Made by a program: the position numbers and the translations under genes. A model generated the notes under the pieces. That model was not told where the DNA came from. It saw nothing but the letters and a program-made list of their open reading frames with translations, and made no database searches. Of a stretch of DNA of 64,000 nucleotides, positions 45,145 through 56,161 are shown one piece after another. Source of the stretch: Gonocerus acuteangulatus (lineage: Eukaryota; Arthropoda; Insecta; Hemiptera; Coreidae); the NCBI GenBank assembly GCA_946811695.1, contig OX328128.1, positions 81,885,747 to 81,949,746 on the forward strand, read 5' to 3'. The stretch's first letter is position 1; the number at the start of each line of letters is the position of its first letter.

Positions 45145-45148
<4 letters not shown>
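44784..45148. mobile_element. Family F palindromic hammerhead insert
   Basis: Left arm TATGGTTTGTGAAACGGCTT and CTTTCTCCAGCGGTGTCG recur inverted at 45109-45148 (CGACACCGCTAGAGAAAG...AACCAAACT). The left arm has an intact hammerhead, the right arm a damaged one (45078-45107, core CUGAUGA replaced). The left arm extends further than the right, as in families A and B. Confidence 0.65.
44868..44901 (-). ncRNA. Hammerhead ribozyme motif, family F
   Basis: Minus strand CUGAUGA, stem II GTCGG/CCGAC, GAAAU, AUU as NUH triplet. Different sequence from families A and B but the same architecture. Confidence 0.6.
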
Positions 45149-45213
<65 letters not shown>

Positions 45214-45344
45214 TATATATAAATTTTAACGGGGGTCATTTTCGGTTTCTACTAGGTAGGATCGATAAAGATTTGAAGACATTTTTCAAAAATTCCGTCA
45301 TGAGTGCAACCTCAATAGCTACATTCCTTCGGAGGAAAGTGCTA

Positions 45345-45714
45345 AAAGCCAACTCTAAAAGAATTATATCTTTATTTGCCCTAGTAGTTTCACCTACACT
45401 GAAGACCTCATCAGTAGATAATCTATGTTTAAAATCAGCCTTTATAATGGAACCCTCTACTACAAGGGCCACGTCATATCTGAGGGTATTCTTAAGACAT
45501 TATTTAATTATTTATTAAATTTTAACGTCCATTTATTATTGACAACGATGATAAGACATTAAAAACAGCAGTCGAAAATCTATAGGGCCTGAAAGTTAAA
45601 TAATATTAGATTATCCAACAAGAGGTTCGGCAATTCAAATAAAAATTGTTATTTTTTTTTTGTCTAGACATAATTTTATTTTTCTATTAATATAAAAAAT
45701 ATATTATGACGTCA
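45345..45714. other. Noncoding stretch with a dispersed word
   Basis: TTTTAACGTCCATTTATTAT and TGACA at 45520 recurs at 59127 and, diverged, at 35401; source element unknown. Confidence 0.4.
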
Positions 45715-46800
45715 AGGAACTGTTGGGATTTGGCTAAGAGAAAAAGACTGTTCTTTCACAACGTTCTTCAAAAAAATTAAACAGTAGTTTAAGTTTAGAG
45801 TAAGGACAAAAATTAACAGAGGGCCTTCTGCTAATTGCTAACTTACTCTTAACTGTAATACAATTACCGTTTAATTTATAATGAAGATGGAGATAGTTAG
45901 CCGTTGCAGAGATACGAGGAGAAGGTATAGTTGGGATTCGGCTAGAGCTAAATCCTAGCTCTAGCCGAATCCCAACTATACCCTGTCTTCGTACCGTTTA
46001 ATTTATAATGAAGATGGAGATAGTTAGCCGTAGCAGAGATACGAAGAGAAGGTATAGTTGGGATTCGGCTAGAGCTAAATCCTAGCTCTAGCCGAATCCC
46101 AACTATACCCTGTCTTCGTACCGTTTAATTTGTTAAAAAAAAAACCCATAATATGCAGATAAAAAATGTTTTGTAATCTACTTTCAAATATAAATATAAT
46201 TAAAACGCCTTATTATGTTCACTACCCCAAACCATACATATTATTTATTTCACTCCATTTCATGTAACGTTTTGGCCTTTAGGCAATTTTCAAATACTAG
46301 AAGAAAACTAAAGACAGTTTTAACTTCACCATAAACCCACTTATTCCATAATTTATAGTGATATAACTAACCCTATGTCAATATTTGTATATAATTTAAA
46401 ACTTATTTTACTTTAAAACCAGCAGCCTCCTTATTAAACATTGTATTCTAGGCCTTGTCATCCTGGCACATTTCTCAACAACTAAACTTTAAACCTTAAA
46501 ATTATTTTTATATATATCATTATTAATAAATTTTTTTCAATTCTACATTAATTACATTATTAAAACCTTACATTTATTTTAAAGGTATAAATAAAGTCCT
46601 TAAGCACAGCCATTCCACCATTCTCTTCACTATCCCCCTCACATTGGCAAGAATATTTCATGAACTAAAATTCTTATCTATGCCTATCATAAATATAGAT
46701 AACATTCAATACAAATAATAATAAGTTCGAAATACAGATATTTCTGTATATCTGACGTTTTCTCTTAGCGAAATTGCAAACATTCCTTCACTTATTATCT
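45715..46800. mobile_element. Decayed family B-type element
   Basis: GTTGGGATTTGGCTAAGAGA at 45731 and GTTTTCTCTTAGCGAAATTG at 46754 are diverged inverted arm ends. A decayed hammerhead-like TTGAAAA...GGCCAAAACGTT lies on the minus strand near 46267-46295. Two minimal palindromes of the same family sit inside (45886-46119). Confidence 0.45.
45886..46119. mobile_element. Two minimal B-type palindromes in tandem
   Basis: Two copies of a roughly 105-bp hairpin (AGATGGAGATAGTTAGCCGT...CTAGAGCTAAATCCTAGCTCTAG...CAACTATACCCTGTCTTCG), period 125-129 bp, separated and flanked by TACCGTTTAATTTATAATGA (last copy shortened to TACCGTTTAATTT). Hammerheads are deleted. Either one insertion was tandemly duplicated, or two hit the same target. 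Confidence 0.75.
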
Positions 46801-47345
46801 GCGTCTCATTAAGAAATATATTGTTTAACTGCTATTTTTTACCCGATTTCTGTTACCTTCACGTTTTTATTTCAACATTTGCTCTTTGTTTAACTATTTA
46901 TTCCATTATTTGAGAGAGCAGTTTTATCTTGTGTTCATCCATACGTGGGGTAATACATGTTACGGAGAAATCGAAGAAACTGTAACTAATACTCGATACA
47001 TCATAACGACCATCGAACCAGCAGAGTAATCGATTATCTGCGAGTAAAAACAGCTATCTACACGCTGAATGTTATAATTGAATGTATATCTATGGTAGAT
47101 ATCCCTAATAGAGCCCTGATTGTAAGAGGAAGGAAGCTACCATTAATAACGGAGACAAGGAATGGGGGTTAGAGAGGGAGAGGAAACCCAAGCAGAAGCT
47201 GTAATTAAAGATGACAGATAGTGTCAGTGACTCCTTCCGTGGCAATGAATCGATAAGTAGCCGATATTTAATAAACCGAATCTAGTAGTTGTCTATGCAA
47301 GTGTACTACTTTAGTACTGTTGTAAATCCTACCTCCTTGTCGGAA
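46801..47345. other. Unassigned noncoding stretch
   Basis: No supported feature. Confidence 0.35.
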
Positions 47346-47349
47346 CTGG

Positions 47350-47875
47350 AACACGACAGGACGTGATTCTGTTGGAGCAGTGAGCCATGAGCGTGTGAGC
47401 CGAGCTGAGTCAAATACTTCAGTGACAGTGAGTAGAACTGAGTCTCCAAATTGTGAAGTCATTGGTTCAAGGCAAAGAATGGAACCCCATCTCTTATTCG
47501 GAGCTATCTGGTATGGTATAGTGACAGGACGTGATCCTGTTGGAGCAGTGAGCCATGAGCGTGTGAGCCGAGCTGAGTCAAATACTTCAGTGACAGTGAG
47601 TAGAACTGAGTCTCCAAATTGTGAAGTCATTGGTTCAAGGCAAAGAATGGAACCCCATCTCTTATTCGGAGCTATCTGGTATGGTATAGTGACAGGACGT
47701 GATCCTGTTGGATCAGTGAGCCATGAGCGTGTGAGCCGAGCTGAGTGATGACTTCAGTGATAGTGAGTAGAACTGAGTCCCCGAATTGTGAAGTCATTGG
47801 TTCAAGGCAAAGAATGGAGCCCGATCTCTTCTTCGGAGCTACCTGGTATGGTATAGTGGCAGGAAGCGCTGACGT
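47350..47875. repeat. 168-bp tandem repeat, three units
   Basis: GTTGGAGCAGTGAGCCATGA begins at 47371, 47539 and (one base changed) 47707, exactly 168 bp apart. Because 168 is divisible by 3, both strands stay open over 120 codons; the repeated peptides have no domain. The third unit is diverged and runs into the LINE fragment. Confidence 0.85.
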
Positions 47876-47934
47876 GAATTTTGTGTTTGTGTATGTATAT
47901 GTACACAATTCAAACAATTTATTATACAAAAATG

Positions 47935-48295
47935 TAATTAGACCAGTTGTTGGGTACGTGGACTCTGCCCAAGGGAATGAGGAGAGGCCTGCTGGGCTGG
48001 GAAAGAAGAGTCCTGAGAAAGATTTTTGGAGCCGTAAGAGAGCAGCACAGGTGGAGGGTCAGAAGCAATGCCGAACTTGCAGAACTGTATGGCGAGCCTG
48101 ACATCCTCTATGTCATCAAGAAAGTAGGCTACGGTGGTTAGGGCACGTGGAGAGAATGGTACCCTGTAGGCTGCCTAAAATGACAACATGGTGGCGGACG
48201 CTAGGGAACCGAAATTGGAGGGACCTAGCAGCATGGTCCATGGAGCAGGATGGTCCAGGTCCTACAAGGACTGTAGCTCCCAACATTGAGTGAGT
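47935..48295 (+). pseudogene. LINE ORF2 C-terminal fragment
   Basis: NVIRPVV, then TWTLPKGMRRGLLGWERR, VLRKIFGAVREQHRWRVRSN and AELAELYGEPDI. After a frameshift, RLRWLGHVERMVPCRLPK. The order fits the tail of LINE reverse transcriptases (P.L.YG.ETWTL......L...ER+VLR+I.G..R.....R.N.EL..LY...DI....K..RLRWLGHV.RM). A stop follows NIE, then GAGTGAGTGAGATATATAT. 5' part absent. Confidence 0.85.
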
Positions 48296-48300
48296 GAGTG

Positions 48301-49051
48301 AGATATATATATATATACATGTACACAAACATACAAATTAACGTGAAATGATGAAATCGGCATTTCTGGATTGTGTCATGAGATCAGAGGGACGGATGGA
48401 ACGTGATAAACCGATAAAATAAACACAGTCCTTAAGTGATGTTGAATTGTTTAACTTTGATATTGACACACATTATAACTAATTATCATGAAAAAATTGA
48501 ATCACCAAAGTGGTTTTGGAAAATAATATTTTAAGAACGTATATACGCGTTAAATATGTTGTTCTCTTCATACTACAACATTCGTAAAAATATCTATATA
48601 GGAAAGTTGCACAAGGGAGGATGGCTGCCGTGAATGATTCCCAACGGCGATTTGACGGCCGCTTTTGGCACTAAACCCTTCTAGTGAAACTAATTTTACT
48701 TAGTATGGTTATTTTTTTTTAAGAGATTTATATTTAAATAAATATCAATAAAGTTTTTCTAGCGTAGTAGCCAATGCAGTAAACAACTCTTCCCACTTTT
48801 AACCCAAGCATGCTGATAGTCAGAAGCTGCTAAGAGAGGCAAGAAATCCGGGATCCTGAATAGGGGTGGATGAGGATGTGGGTCAGCTTATTGCATATCG
48901 ATTCTATGGGGCTAAGGCCCTAAACACACACCGTAATACATACAGGGAGGATGGTCTTAGGAATCTAGGCTATTCCTTAGGCAAGCAAAGCACTATCCAA
49001 CCAATAGTAGGACATCTGCAGTATACACAATGGTGTTAAAGCCAAAATCGT
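48301..49051. other. Unassigned stretch
   Basis: Short (AT)n at 48301-48320; no gene supported. Confidence 0.35.
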
Positions 49052-50160
49052 AGACCAGTAGTTATCGGGTTATTGGTTCAAGATTGGTGGGGCCACGACC
49101 GAAGACTTAGAACACCAGCGGCCCGAAGATTGACTTAGGGTTCTCTGGGCCTCACGACTCAAGTCAAAGACCACCAACTACTAACCGATAGAATTAGAAT
49201 TTTACGCTTCACGACTCCGAGGCATACACCACCAACTGCTATCATAGAACAGTAGTTATGGGGTTATTGGTTTAACATTTGTGGGGGTCACGACCGGAGG
49301 CTTAGAACACCAGCAACCCGAAGATTCTCTGGGCCCCACGACTCAAGTCAAAGACCACCAACTACTAACCGATAGAATTTGAATTTTATGCTTCACGACT
49401 CCGAGGCATACACCACCAACTGCTATCATAGAACAGTAGTTATGGGGTTATTGGTTTAACATTTGTGGGGGTCACGACCGGAGGCTTAGAACACCAGCAA
49501 CCCGAAGATTCTCTGGGCCTCACGACTCAAGTCAAAGACCGACTACTAACCGATAGAATTTGAATTTTACGCTTCACGACTCCGAGGCATACACCACCAA
49601 CTGCTATCATAGAACAGTAGTTATGGGGTTATTGGTTTAACATTTGTGGTGGTCACGACCGGAGGCTTAGAACACCAGCAACCCGAAGATTCTCTGGGCC
49701 TCATGACTCAAGTCAAAGACCACCAACTACTAACCGATAGAATTTGAATTTTACGCTTCACGACTCCGAGGCATACACCACCAACTGCTATCATAGAACA
49801 GTAGTTATGGGGTTATTGGTTTAACATTTGTGGGGGTCACGACCGGAGGCTTAGAACACCAGCAACCCGAAGATTCTCTGGGCCTCACGACTCAAGTCAA
49901 AGACCGACTACTAACCGATAGAATTTGAATTTTACGCTTCACGACTCCGAGGCATACACCACCAACTGCTATCATAGAACAGTAGTTATGGGGTTATTGG
50001 TTTAACATTTGTGGGGGGTCACGACCGGAGGCTTAGAACACCAGCAACCCGAAGATTCTCTGGGCCTCACGACTCAAGTCAAAGACCACCAACTACTAAC
50101 CGATAGAATTTGAATTTTACGCTTCACGACTCCGAGGCATACACCACCAACTACTCGACG
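49052..50160. repeat. 181/184-bp satellite with alternating unit types
   Basis: Units begin at 49052 (diverged, about 199 bp), 49251, 49435, 49616, 49800 and 49981. Lengths alternate 184, 181, 184, 181 because AGACCACCAACTAC alternates with AGACCGACTAC. This is a 365-bp dimeric higher-order repeat. Diverged single units continue to about 50540. Confidence 0.9.
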
Positions 50161-51647
50161 ATTGATCTAGAAGCGTTGGGCATCTCAATTCAAGTCATAG
50201 TCCACCAACAATTGACTTAGGATTCTGTGGCCCTCACAGCTCAAGATATAGGTCAGCAATAAACCAAATATTTACTTTGTCCCACAAGCGGCGACGTAGT
50301 CCAACAACTATGTCGGCTACCAGAAAAGCAGGGGACTAGACCGCCTATGCCTTGGGGCGAAGAAATGAGGAGAACATGCGGGGGAGCTAGCTGCCAGAGA
50401 GTCGCAGCTGTAAGAAGAAGCTGACCAACGATCCACTTAGCATTCTGAGGGCCTCATAACCAGAGTCATAAACCTCCAGAAACTTGATGATTGACTTAAA
50501 TCCTGTGGGCTTTACGGCTTAAAACATAGAAACCAATGCCCCGACGATTTAATTACGATTGTGTTAATTTGGATTGCCATAGGAATCACAACCCATGTAC
50601 ATGTTTTTAACAGAACTTATCGATTAATGTCCAAGAATATACAAGTAAGGAAACCATAAACCGCTGCAAGACCTAGGAGCTGATAGTAACCGAAGTACAA
50701 CACGGAATGAATGAGTTACGAATAGAGAATGATTGGAATATGGAAAGCGGAAAGCTAACCTTTGACCTTATCATTCATGCCGAATGAGAAGGACGTTGTG
50801 CGCATGCCCGCTCCTCCCAGTCCTTTCATTAATGATTTATTATGAAAGGCAGAACACGTGGGACTCCCACTTAGTGATAAGGACTCTAGTTGATAATCCC
50901 TCTTCATTATGACAGGAGATTGACAAGTACTATCTGAGCTTGTTATATACATTTCAGTTACATAGGCGTTATTTTACTATGTTACATAAATTTACTGTTT
51001 AAGCCACGCCAGGCTATCTTGTCATGTTTACTATTAAGTAAGGTTTCTCTGGAGCATTCCAATATTGCCAAGGTCGAGAGAAATACCTTCAACCCATCGC
51101 TGAAAAACGTGCCGCAGGGAGTCCCACATTGTATTTTTACGCTTCCGTTTTTACGGGTAAAACGTATATTAAAAAAAATATATATAGCGGGAGCTACCGT
51201 CATCGGCGAATAATCGCATCTGTTGCCCGTACCTCTTTGTAAGAGACTGAGAAGTAAGGCTTCATTGTGCGCTGGATAAAGCCGGTAGACCTTACTCCTC
51301 GGATTCAAGGAACCGCACGTTTTTGCTGCTGTTCGTGTTTTATTATTGGACTAATGTAGTATTGTGAATTATACTGTTCGGGGCGGGTTACATTTCAATA
51401 AAAACCGCAGAGAGCATGGCAGAACACCGTTTATTTATGCCCATTAGATATAATAAGTATCATTTATTTAATGAGTGCACTCGCCATATTATTTAAGCAA
51501 GTATTGCTTGTTAATTATTTATTTATTACGATTTATTATTTTATTTCTCCTTATAGATATCTTAATTTATTATTTTTGATAGTCGTGCTTTATTTACTGT
51601 ACGTAGTTTCGAGAAGAGTACTTTTATTCTATATTATTAACTTATAA
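50161..51647. other. Decayed satellite edge, then unassigned sequence
   Basis: 50161-50540 carries GACTTAGGATTCTGTGGCCC- and TCAAGTCATA-like words of the satellite. 50750-51310 has modest frames on both strands (65, 108 and 64 codons) without recognisable motifs or splice sites. Confidence 0.4.
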
Positions 51648-52035
51648 TTGGACGCCTTTAAACGGAAAGGAACCAAGCGCCATTTTTAACGAAATTTTGG
51701 TGCTATCTTGTAGAGAATTAGAGAATTTATATAGTAATAAAAAACTGGTTAAAATATAATGTTCTCATTAAAGCAAGAAAAAACACCAAAAAAAAAAAAA
51801 AAGTGAAATGGTGTATCTAGTATGCTGGAATAAACAGAAAGGAATCGAGCACCATTTTTATCAAAAACTATAAAAATAAAACCCCATTACCATAACAACC
51901 GTTTATTTTAATGAGAGAAAATGAATGAAACATTTCAGGTAATAAAGGAATTTTAGACCCACAAAAAACTTTAAACCTAATTCTCTAAAGAATGAACAGA
52001 TGGCACTTGGTTCCTTTCCGTTTAAAGGCGTCCAA
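51648..52035. mobile_element. MITE V with 37-bp inverted ends
   Basis: 388 bp. TTGGACGCCTTTAAACGGAA and the next 17 bases recur inverted at 51999-52035 almost without change. An internal GGAATCGAGCACCATTTTTA (51841) resembles the inner TIR edge. Flanks TTATAA/TTATTA suggest a short A/T target. Confidence 0.8.
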
Positions 52036-52124
52036 TTATTATTTGCAGTATGTCTTTATTATTTATTTTTTTTTTTAAGATATATTTATTTTGCCTTGCT
52101 TGCTTAGAAATAATAAATTACTTT

Positions 52125-52280
52125 CATTGAGAGGAGATGGTTGACCGTAGATGATGCAAGGTAGGGATTGTCGGGGTTCGGTCACTGCTACTTAATAAAA
52201 CTACATTTTATCATAAAAATGGTTTTATTGTGCTGACGTTTCGGCTTGAACTTCAAGCCTTCATCAGGGCGATGGAAAGA
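52125..52280. mobile_element. Solo hammerhead arm, family C
   Basis: GGTTGACCGTAGATGATGCA then GTCGGGGTTCGGTCACTGC has the layout of the left arms of families A/B (GTTAGCCG... then GGGATTCGGCT) with different sequence, followed by an A/T-rich linker and a hammerhead. No inverted partner found nearby. Confidence 0.6.
52236..52268 (-). ncRNA. Hammerhead ribozyme motif, family C
   Basis: Minus strand canonical CUGAUGA, long perfect stem II GGCTTGA/TCAAGCC, GAAAC, GUC. The best-formed stem II in the window. Confidence 0.75.
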
Positions 52281-53082
52281 TAGAGAACTATTCCTCACAA
52301 ATGCGGGATCATTTCTCTGAATTAATTTTAAATTAAATTACTTTAACTAAAAAACTATTAACATTTAAATTACTTTAATTTTACGACCTAGTATTTATTG
52401 AGTGATTGTTAACCTCCCTCCTAGTAACTGATTTTCAGGAACGGGTTCCTCACAACTGTTATTCTATTGATACTCAGGTTAGCAAATCCAAACTTCAAAA
52501 TTATGAACCTTAACATAAAATTATCAAAATTAAAATAGACCTTAGCATGACTTAATTTATGACACCCGAAGATAACAGGTTCAAAACGTCGCAATTATAA
52601 CTCAAAGTTTCTAAAAAAATGTGGGGAGCAACACCCGTTATTTATTTCAAGAATCTATTGTTCCTTCCCCACCCTCACCTTCAACAGATATTTCTGAGAG
52701 TTTAAAGGTTGGTAATAAAAGGCCGAACATCCGGAAAAACAACACGGAGAAATGTAGAGAAAGAGAGAGAGTAGAGATCGGAAGTAGAGGGAATGGAGGA
52801 TTAACTTATTCAAAAGATCTGCTTTAATTTGGGAAATGGCGGGAATTCCCTGAATAATTGAGCGGGAAACTGATTTAAAGCTCTCTAGAGACCCGTCGTC
52901 ATTCCGGGCTTTTCCTATTAAACTTACATATGCACATGGAGGTAGGTAACATTTCTGCGCTTTTTCTAAAACATTATAGGTCTCAAAGGGCAGGAAGAAA
53001 AGCGACCTATTGGTGGTGACTAAAATGAAATGTGGAATTTCAGTAATTATTATGTCTTACAGAGAATTATATTATTTAACCA
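52281..53082. other. Unassigned noncoding stretch
   Basis: A/T-rich part to 52600, then mixed sequence; nothing recognised. Confidence 0.35.
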
Positions 53083-53493
53083 GGCCATTCACCTGCAGTA
53101 CGACTTAGTAGGACTACTAGTTGGATAGTCGACTCCAGTCATGCTACGACTTGCTATCCAACTAGCGATCCAACTAGCGATCCAACTTTAGTCCTCGTCT
53201 GTTTTCAGGACTGTGTACGTAGCTCACGCTCCGAAAAATGTATCGAGTGAAGACCGAAGACGCCCGAAGGTCAAGCACTGACTGAGGTAAGTTGGACGAC
53301 TTTGATCCGACTCCCACACTCACGCTCCAACTCCGTCACCAGTCGGATGTCGGACCTTCGAGTCGTCCCACTAAATGTTCCGACTCGTCCAACAAGACTT
53401 CCAACAATCCAACAAGCCCCCGACAATCCGACTAGTGGTCCGACTTCGGAAGTTGGACCACTAGTCGTACTGCAAATCAAAACGTGAATGGCC
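53083..53493. mobile_element. TIR element with GGCCATTCAC ends
   Basis: 411 bp, ends GGCCATTCAC and GTGAATGGCC. TGCAGTACGACT near the left recurs inverted as AGTCGTACTGCA at the right, offset by 10 bp. The inside is rich in GACT/CCAACT words, giving open frames on both strands that are not supported as genes. Confidence 0.7.
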
Positions 53494-53761
53494 CGCTTTA
53501 TTTATTTATTAATTAACGCTACAAGGCGATAAACAATTGTATCATTATTCATAAGAACAACAACAAAAAAAGCAATTGTAATAAATTGAGAAGTTGTAAA
53601 GTGTAACGGTACTTAAGTTTTTTATTTAGTCTTATTAGTTATGTATATTTTTGTATGTATGTGTATCTATATACAATTATTAATTATCTGCTAGTGTCTT
53701 TGCTCATGGGTTGGATTCGGCCTTCCTGGCCGTCCCTAGGCCTACCCAGCCTTTAATGATT

Positions 53762-53960
53762 TTTTTTTTTTTTTTACGGCGCATCGACAAATCTTGGCCA
53801 TTAGCGCCGAACAAATGAATTTCTTAATGGGTATCCTGGTGCTAATGACCCTAGCAGTCGAAGCAGCAAAGGGGAAAATCAGGCAGCCGGAGCATAGTAC
53901 TGACCACACTATCTCTCTACAGCCCCATATGAATGAGATACCTCTATTATATACCTCTGT
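53762..53960 (-). mobile_element. SINE with the common tail and a different head
   Basis: Minus strand ends GGCGCTAATGGCCAAG, GTCGATGCGCCGT and about 19 A, identical in layout to the 5S-SINE tail. Upstream (GTGGTCAGTACTATGCTCCG, GGTCATTAGCACCAGGATAC) is not 5S-like over most of its length. The plus frame at 53794-54138 is antisense to it. Confidence 0.6.
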
Positions 53961-55290
53961 TACGGGAATAATTTATATTTTTTTTATATATATATTAACT
54001 TTACATTGGTTGTTATTTATATATTACTTTTTTTTTTTATTTTGGTGCATCTACTACTGTGGGTGGTCATTAGCACCAATTTATATATTACTCAATTTAT
54101 TATTATTTAACATCTTTATTTCGATTGCATCGCATTAGGAATAGTTACACGTTTCGATTTGAGATAATATAGAATTTAGCTAATAGTTAATTCATTTGTT
54201 AAATTTTTTTTTTTTATTTTATCTATTTCTTAATTATGTTCAGTATAAGCCAAAACACACCACACATAGACATGCGTTCATAAAAACGAAGCTATTTCAA
54301 AGAGTGCTAATCTGAAATTAGACGGAAAGTAAATCTGAAATATGCCCCACCGAAGGAGGTAACATCTAGGAATGGTAAAGGTCCGCTCAGGAAATAAAAG
54401 GTGAAATATTCCTGCATGAACCACTTTTGTGAAGAGAAGTGTATAAAGAGACACGAAATTACTCCATAAGAACGTCCCGGACCTTGACAGGTTGAGAAAT
54501 GTGAAGCATCCCTGAAAAGGGGGCCCACATGTGGGTCATCTGTCAAGATGTCATGTTCAGCCATAGTATAGTAGCCACAAGATCATGTGGGCTTGTCACG
54601 AAACAAGGGGAAGCAAAAAAAAAAATAAAAATGTATTCTATATTTTTCATCTCCAAGGAATTCGGATAGTGTATACTGTACTACGATGACGGATTACTGT
54701 CAATAATAATATGAAGAATGATAAACCCGTAAAATGCCTTTGGAACAAATGGGTGCAAATCAGAACCCCAGAGGCCTGGGGTCGGACACGCCAAAACGTA
54801 GATACCCAGAGAACCAAAAGCTTTTAGAAGTGGATGCATCAAAATGAACATAAAAGAAAATAGAAGAAAGGTAAAAAAGACTTACTTGATCATATGACAA
54901 GCAAGTGAAAAGAACACGAAAAAAAATTAGCTCTCAAAGTTCGACCTTACGCTGTCTCCAGATCGCTTGGTGTACGGTAAAATGCAATATTAACTTTGAA
55001 ATAGACCTGCCAGCAAGAACAGACTAAAATATTTTAATTAGGTTGCACAATATAACAAATAGACAACATTATGTGTAGTTTTCACCCAAGTAGGAGCTGA
55101 TATCTACAGTGTTGTCTACATTGCCGATAAAGACAATGAACAAACATTAAAGCTGGCCAGAGAATTATATTGAATTATGCATATATAAAGAGAGATAATC
55201 TAAACTCTATTTGTTCGAAACTTTAATTAATATAGCAACCTTAACATTTGTACAACGGAGGTCAGAAGAGCTTTAGATCATTTTATCGTC
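53961..55290. other. Unassigned stretch upstream of the R2-like element
   Basis: A/T-rich to 54300. An 85-codon minus frame (54307-54564) has no domain. Confidence 0.35.
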
Positions 55291-55706
55291 ATTTGAGGAT
55301 TACCTGCTACGTCTTAAGTAGTAGGCATTTCTACAAACAGTGTTAGGAATGTAAATGTTATTAGAGGATTACCTGCTACGTCTTAAGTAGTAGGCATTTC
55401 TACGAACAGTGTTAGGAATGTAAATGTTATTAGAGGATTACCTGCTACGTCTTAAGTAGTAGGCATTTCTACAAACAGTGTTAGGAATGTAAATGTTATT
55501 AGAGGATTACCTGCTACGTCTTAAGTAGTAGGCATTTCTACAAACAGTGTTAGGAATGTAAATGTTATTTGAGGATTACCTACTACGTCTTAAGTAGTAG
55601 GCATTTCTACAAACAGTGTTAGGAATGTAAATGTTATTTGAGGATTACCTACTACGTCTTAAGTAGTAGGCATTTCTACAAACAGTGTTACGAATGTAAA
55701 TGTTAT
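55291..55706 (+). repeat. 69-bp tandem repeat, six units, before the R2-like ORF
   Basis: Units start ATTAGAGGATTACCTGCTAC (or ATTTGAGG...) at 55291, 55360, 55429, 55498 and so on. Each has a hairpin CCTACTA/TAGTAGG around CGTCTTAAG. It ends 60 bp before the first plausible start codon, so it may be a 5' UTR or promoter array. Confidence 0.85.
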
Positions 55707-55765
55707 TAGTACGTGTGTTTTCTAAAATGGAACCACCGCTGCCAATGAAGAACCATTATTAAATA

Positions 55766-56161
55766 ATGCAGGCAAATGACAGTAGGAATACTGTTAATGT
55801 AGGACAGTCTGTTTGGGTGAAGCGTAGTAACGGCACTTTGCAGGAAGCTACCGTCGTTTCAGTAATTAGTGATTAGTACTCGTATCAAGGAGGAAATATC
55901 CAAGTAAGTGTGGAATGGGATGATGATTCAGGGGATCTATTGGGGAAATTAGTTTCTATAGAGAATATCCTGCTTCAGAATCCTCTCTCTAATCATAGAG
56001 TCAACAATAAATCGGATACTGAAGACGAAATAAACGAGAAAGATGAAAACCAATTATCGGAACAGCTAATTAGTAAGAAATTATGCCCCGTATGTAAAAT
56101 TACTTGTAAAAATGAAAAAAGGGTTAAGTTGCATATTGCCAAAACCCATCCAGGACATTAA
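55766..56161 (+). pseudogene. R2-like ORF, N-terminal part: kinesin-13-like domain plus C2H2 finger
   Basis: Start chosen at the ATG at 55766, the first in-frame ATG after the TAA at 55760; a short upstream frame precedes it. Residues 9-36 include VNVGQSVWVKRSNGTLQEAT. Codon 37 is TAG (55874). The frame continues with QVSVEWDDDSGDLLGKLVSI and ENILLQNP, then an acidic linker and CPVCKITCKNEKRVKLHIAK plus THPGH, a C2H2 finger. The first segment closely resembles the start of kinesin-13 proteins (KIF2/Klp10A: VGQSV.IKR.DGR.H.A.V....VTVEW..G.TKGKE......NP), from memory. The frame ends at 56161; a frameshift leads on. Confidence 0.7.

Larger units (their letters stand above)
44395..45344 (+). mobile_element. 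Helentron-like element, family D copy 6, with family F insert
   Basis: 5' end CGTCCGTCACGCATGGGCTG, 3' end TTCGGAGGAAAGTGCTAA. The inner 145-bp units are missing. At the microsatellite position there are two (AT)n runs (44728-44783 and 45149-45221) separated by a hammerhead-bearing inverted repeat (44784-45148). Confidence 0.75.

Noticed and set aside
47268..47748. Frames of 120-122 codons on both strands
   Set aside because: The 168-bp tandem repeat keeps frames open; repeated peptides have no recognisable domain.
50755..51308. Minus frames of 65 and 108 codons as exons
   Set aside because: No convincing splice sites or conserved motifs; a plus frame overlaps the larger one. Left as unassigned.
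53302..53487. Pro/Thr-rich frames on both strands
   Set aside because: They come from GACT/CCAACT-rich repeats inside a TIR element.
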